Source: Sphingomonas bacterium
GTDB lineage: Bacteria > Pseudomonadota > Alphaproteobacteria > Sphingomonadales > Sphingomonadaceae
Assembly (NCBI GenBank): GCA_026785965.1
Contig: JAJAYY010000018.1
Location: forward strand, 1 to 6,254
Direction: 5' to 3'
DNA length: 6,254 bases
How positions within the stretch are numbered: the stretch's first letter is position 1; the number at the start of each line of letters is the position of its first letter. A model generated the notes under the pieces. It made no database searches and was not told where the DNA came from. It saw nothing but the letters and a program-made list of their open reading frames with translations. A program made the translations under genes and the position numbers. This document shows positions 5,275 to 6,254 of this stretch, in pieces.

Positions 5275-6254
5275 TTAGTCTGCCAATCTCTCCTGGCGCA
5301 TTCTAACCGTTACGACGAGGCCGCTGGCCTGCCAATCGTATAGGAGTTCGCCGCCGAGTTGCCCTGAAACGCTGCGCGCGATGAGCCGGCTGCCGAAGCC
5401 TTTCAGGACCGGCTCCTCGCTAATAAGCGGGCCACCAGTCTCGGCCCAAATCACGCTGATGTCGTCCCCGTCGATCTTGCTCGACACATCGAGGAACCCT
5501 GCCGAACACGAAAGCGCGCCATATTTGACGGAATTGGTCGCCAACTCGTGAATCACCATTGCCAGTGCAGTCGCCGTCCGCTCCCCGACCCCCATTCGCG
5601 CGACGGCTACCCGAATGCGGCCGGAGAACGCCGCCGTATCGTCATACGGGGCAAGCAGCACCGAAATAAGGTCGCCCAACAAAGCGGCCTTGCCCTGCTC
5701 ACCAGGTAGCGGACGCACGAGATCGTGGGCGCGGCCCAATGACGTTAGCCGTGTTGTCAGTTCGCCAGTCATTGCTTCAACCGACAAGGCCGATCGACCG
5801 GTAAGCTGAGTCAGGCCCGTTGCGATGGCGAGCAGGTTCTTGACCCGGTGGCTCATCTCTCCGGCGAGCAATTCACTGCCTTCCTCGGCTTGCTTGCGCC
5901 CCGTCACGTCGATAAAAATCCCGAACATTACGCCGTCTAAGATCCCGACGTCAGCACCCTGTCCGCGCGCCGAGATCCAGCGAACTTCGTCACCGAGACA
6001 GATTCGAAAGTCGATTTCGTAAGATCCGGCGACCGCGCGTGTGGCGGAGAAAGCTGCCCGAACCCTATCACGATCGGCAGGATGGATGTGGGTGGAAAGC
6101 TCCTCGAAGCTGACGTGGTCAGCCCAGGGCAAGCCCCAAAGCTCGAACGCCCGCTCGTCCATTGCGAACCGGTCGACATCGACACGCCATGACCAGAGGG
6201 CGACGCAAGCGGCCTCCACCGCCAGGCGAAGCTGCTTTTCCTGCCAGATTGGCA
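5275..6254 (-). CDS. PAS domain-containing HWE sensor histidine kinase, N-terminus at or beyond window edge
   Basis: The 325 residues in the window run from the right edge to TAA at 5275-5277. Numbering from the codon at 6252, a PAS_3-like domain spans about 8-118 (RLAVEAACVALWSWRVD, then HIHPADRDRV and a closing GIFIDVTGRKQAEE). The dimerisation/phosphoacceptor box EMSHRVKNLLAIA follows, with His135 (5848-5850). The ATPase half shows MVIHELATNSVKYGAL (N box), the WAE that with His defines the HWE family, and GFGSRLI. No membrane segment or LOV cysteine motif is visible, so this is probably a soluble sensor of unknown signal; such kinases often feed the general stress response in alphaproteobacteria. 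A GTG at 6219 is internal: the frame upstream of it continues PAS-like sequence. The codon cut by the edge is NTG, so the true start may lie exactly there or further right. Confidence 0.93.
   Translation of the reverse strand, partial: PIWQEKQLRLAVEAACVALWSWRVDVDRFAMDERAFELWGLPWADHVSFEELSTHIHPADRDRVRAAFSATRAVAGSYEIDFRICLGDEVRWISARGQGADVGILDGVMFGIFIDVTGRKQAEEGSELLAGEMSHRVKNLLAIATGLTQLTGRSALSVEAMTGELTTRLTSLGRAHDLVRPLPGEQGKAALLGDLISVLLAPYDDTAAFSGRIRVAVARMGVGERTATALAMVIHELATNSVKYGALSCSAGFLDVSSKIDGDDISVIWAETGGPLISEEPVLKGFGSRLIARSVSGQLGGELLYDWQASGLVVTVRMRQERLAD

Noticed and set aside
5275..6254. LOV blue-light receptor kinase
   Set aside because: HWE kinases are often LOV-linked, but the photoactive Cys motif (GRNCRFLQ-like) is absent from this PAS domain.

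Overview
The window is GC-rich, densely packed bacterial DNA with strong G/C bias at third codon positions. An HWE-family histidine kinase, a split YeeE/YedE pair beside a Blh-type metallo-beta-lactamase protein, and overlapping ATGA gene junctions suggest an alphaproteobacterium, most likely a sphingomonad-like member. The genus is inference; there is no rRNA or other marker gene here.

Region 1 (1-2445, + strand) is the downstream part of a sulfur-handling operon. It holds the C-terminal end of a persulfide-dioxygenase-like (ETHE1/Blh) metallo-hydrolase, two half-size YeeE/YedE membrane proteins, a stand-alone DUF442 (BLH_phosphatase, rhodanese-like) sulfurtransferase, and a TauE/SafE (TSUP) anion exporter. 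All four junctions overlap by 1 or 4 bases, so the genes are probably co-translated. The gene set matches the BigR-type H2S/persulfide detoxification operon known from Xylella and Agrobacterium, except that the DUF442 domain is its own gene, separated from the hydrolase. Inferred logic: persulfide is oxidised to sulfite, the sulfurtransferase exchanges sulfane sulfur (sulfite/thiosulfate), YeeE-type proteins move a sulfur compound across the membrane, and TauE exports sulfite or a related anion.

Region 2 (2446-2814) is about 370 bases without a convincing gene. It has a possible hairpin just after the operon and a coding-like but unrecognised stretch on the minus strand that may be a gene remnant.

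Region 3 (2815-5174, + strand) is a compact four-gene cluster: a DUF393 (DCC) thiol-disulfide oxidoreductase-like protein, a DUF427 protein, a COQ8-like ABC1 atypical kinase and a 50-residue DUF2256 zinc-ribbon protein. The first three overlap by 4 bases at each junction, and the fourth follows after 7 bases. Apart from the kinase fold these are families of unknown function, which makes this the most interesting part of the window.

Region 4 (5175-5274) is a convergent intergenic gap with an imperfect hairpin. Region 5 (5275-6254, - strand) is a PAS-HWE sensor histidine kinase whose N-terminus reaches or passes the right edge. I saw no RNA genes, insertion sequences, CRISPR arrays or attachment sites.
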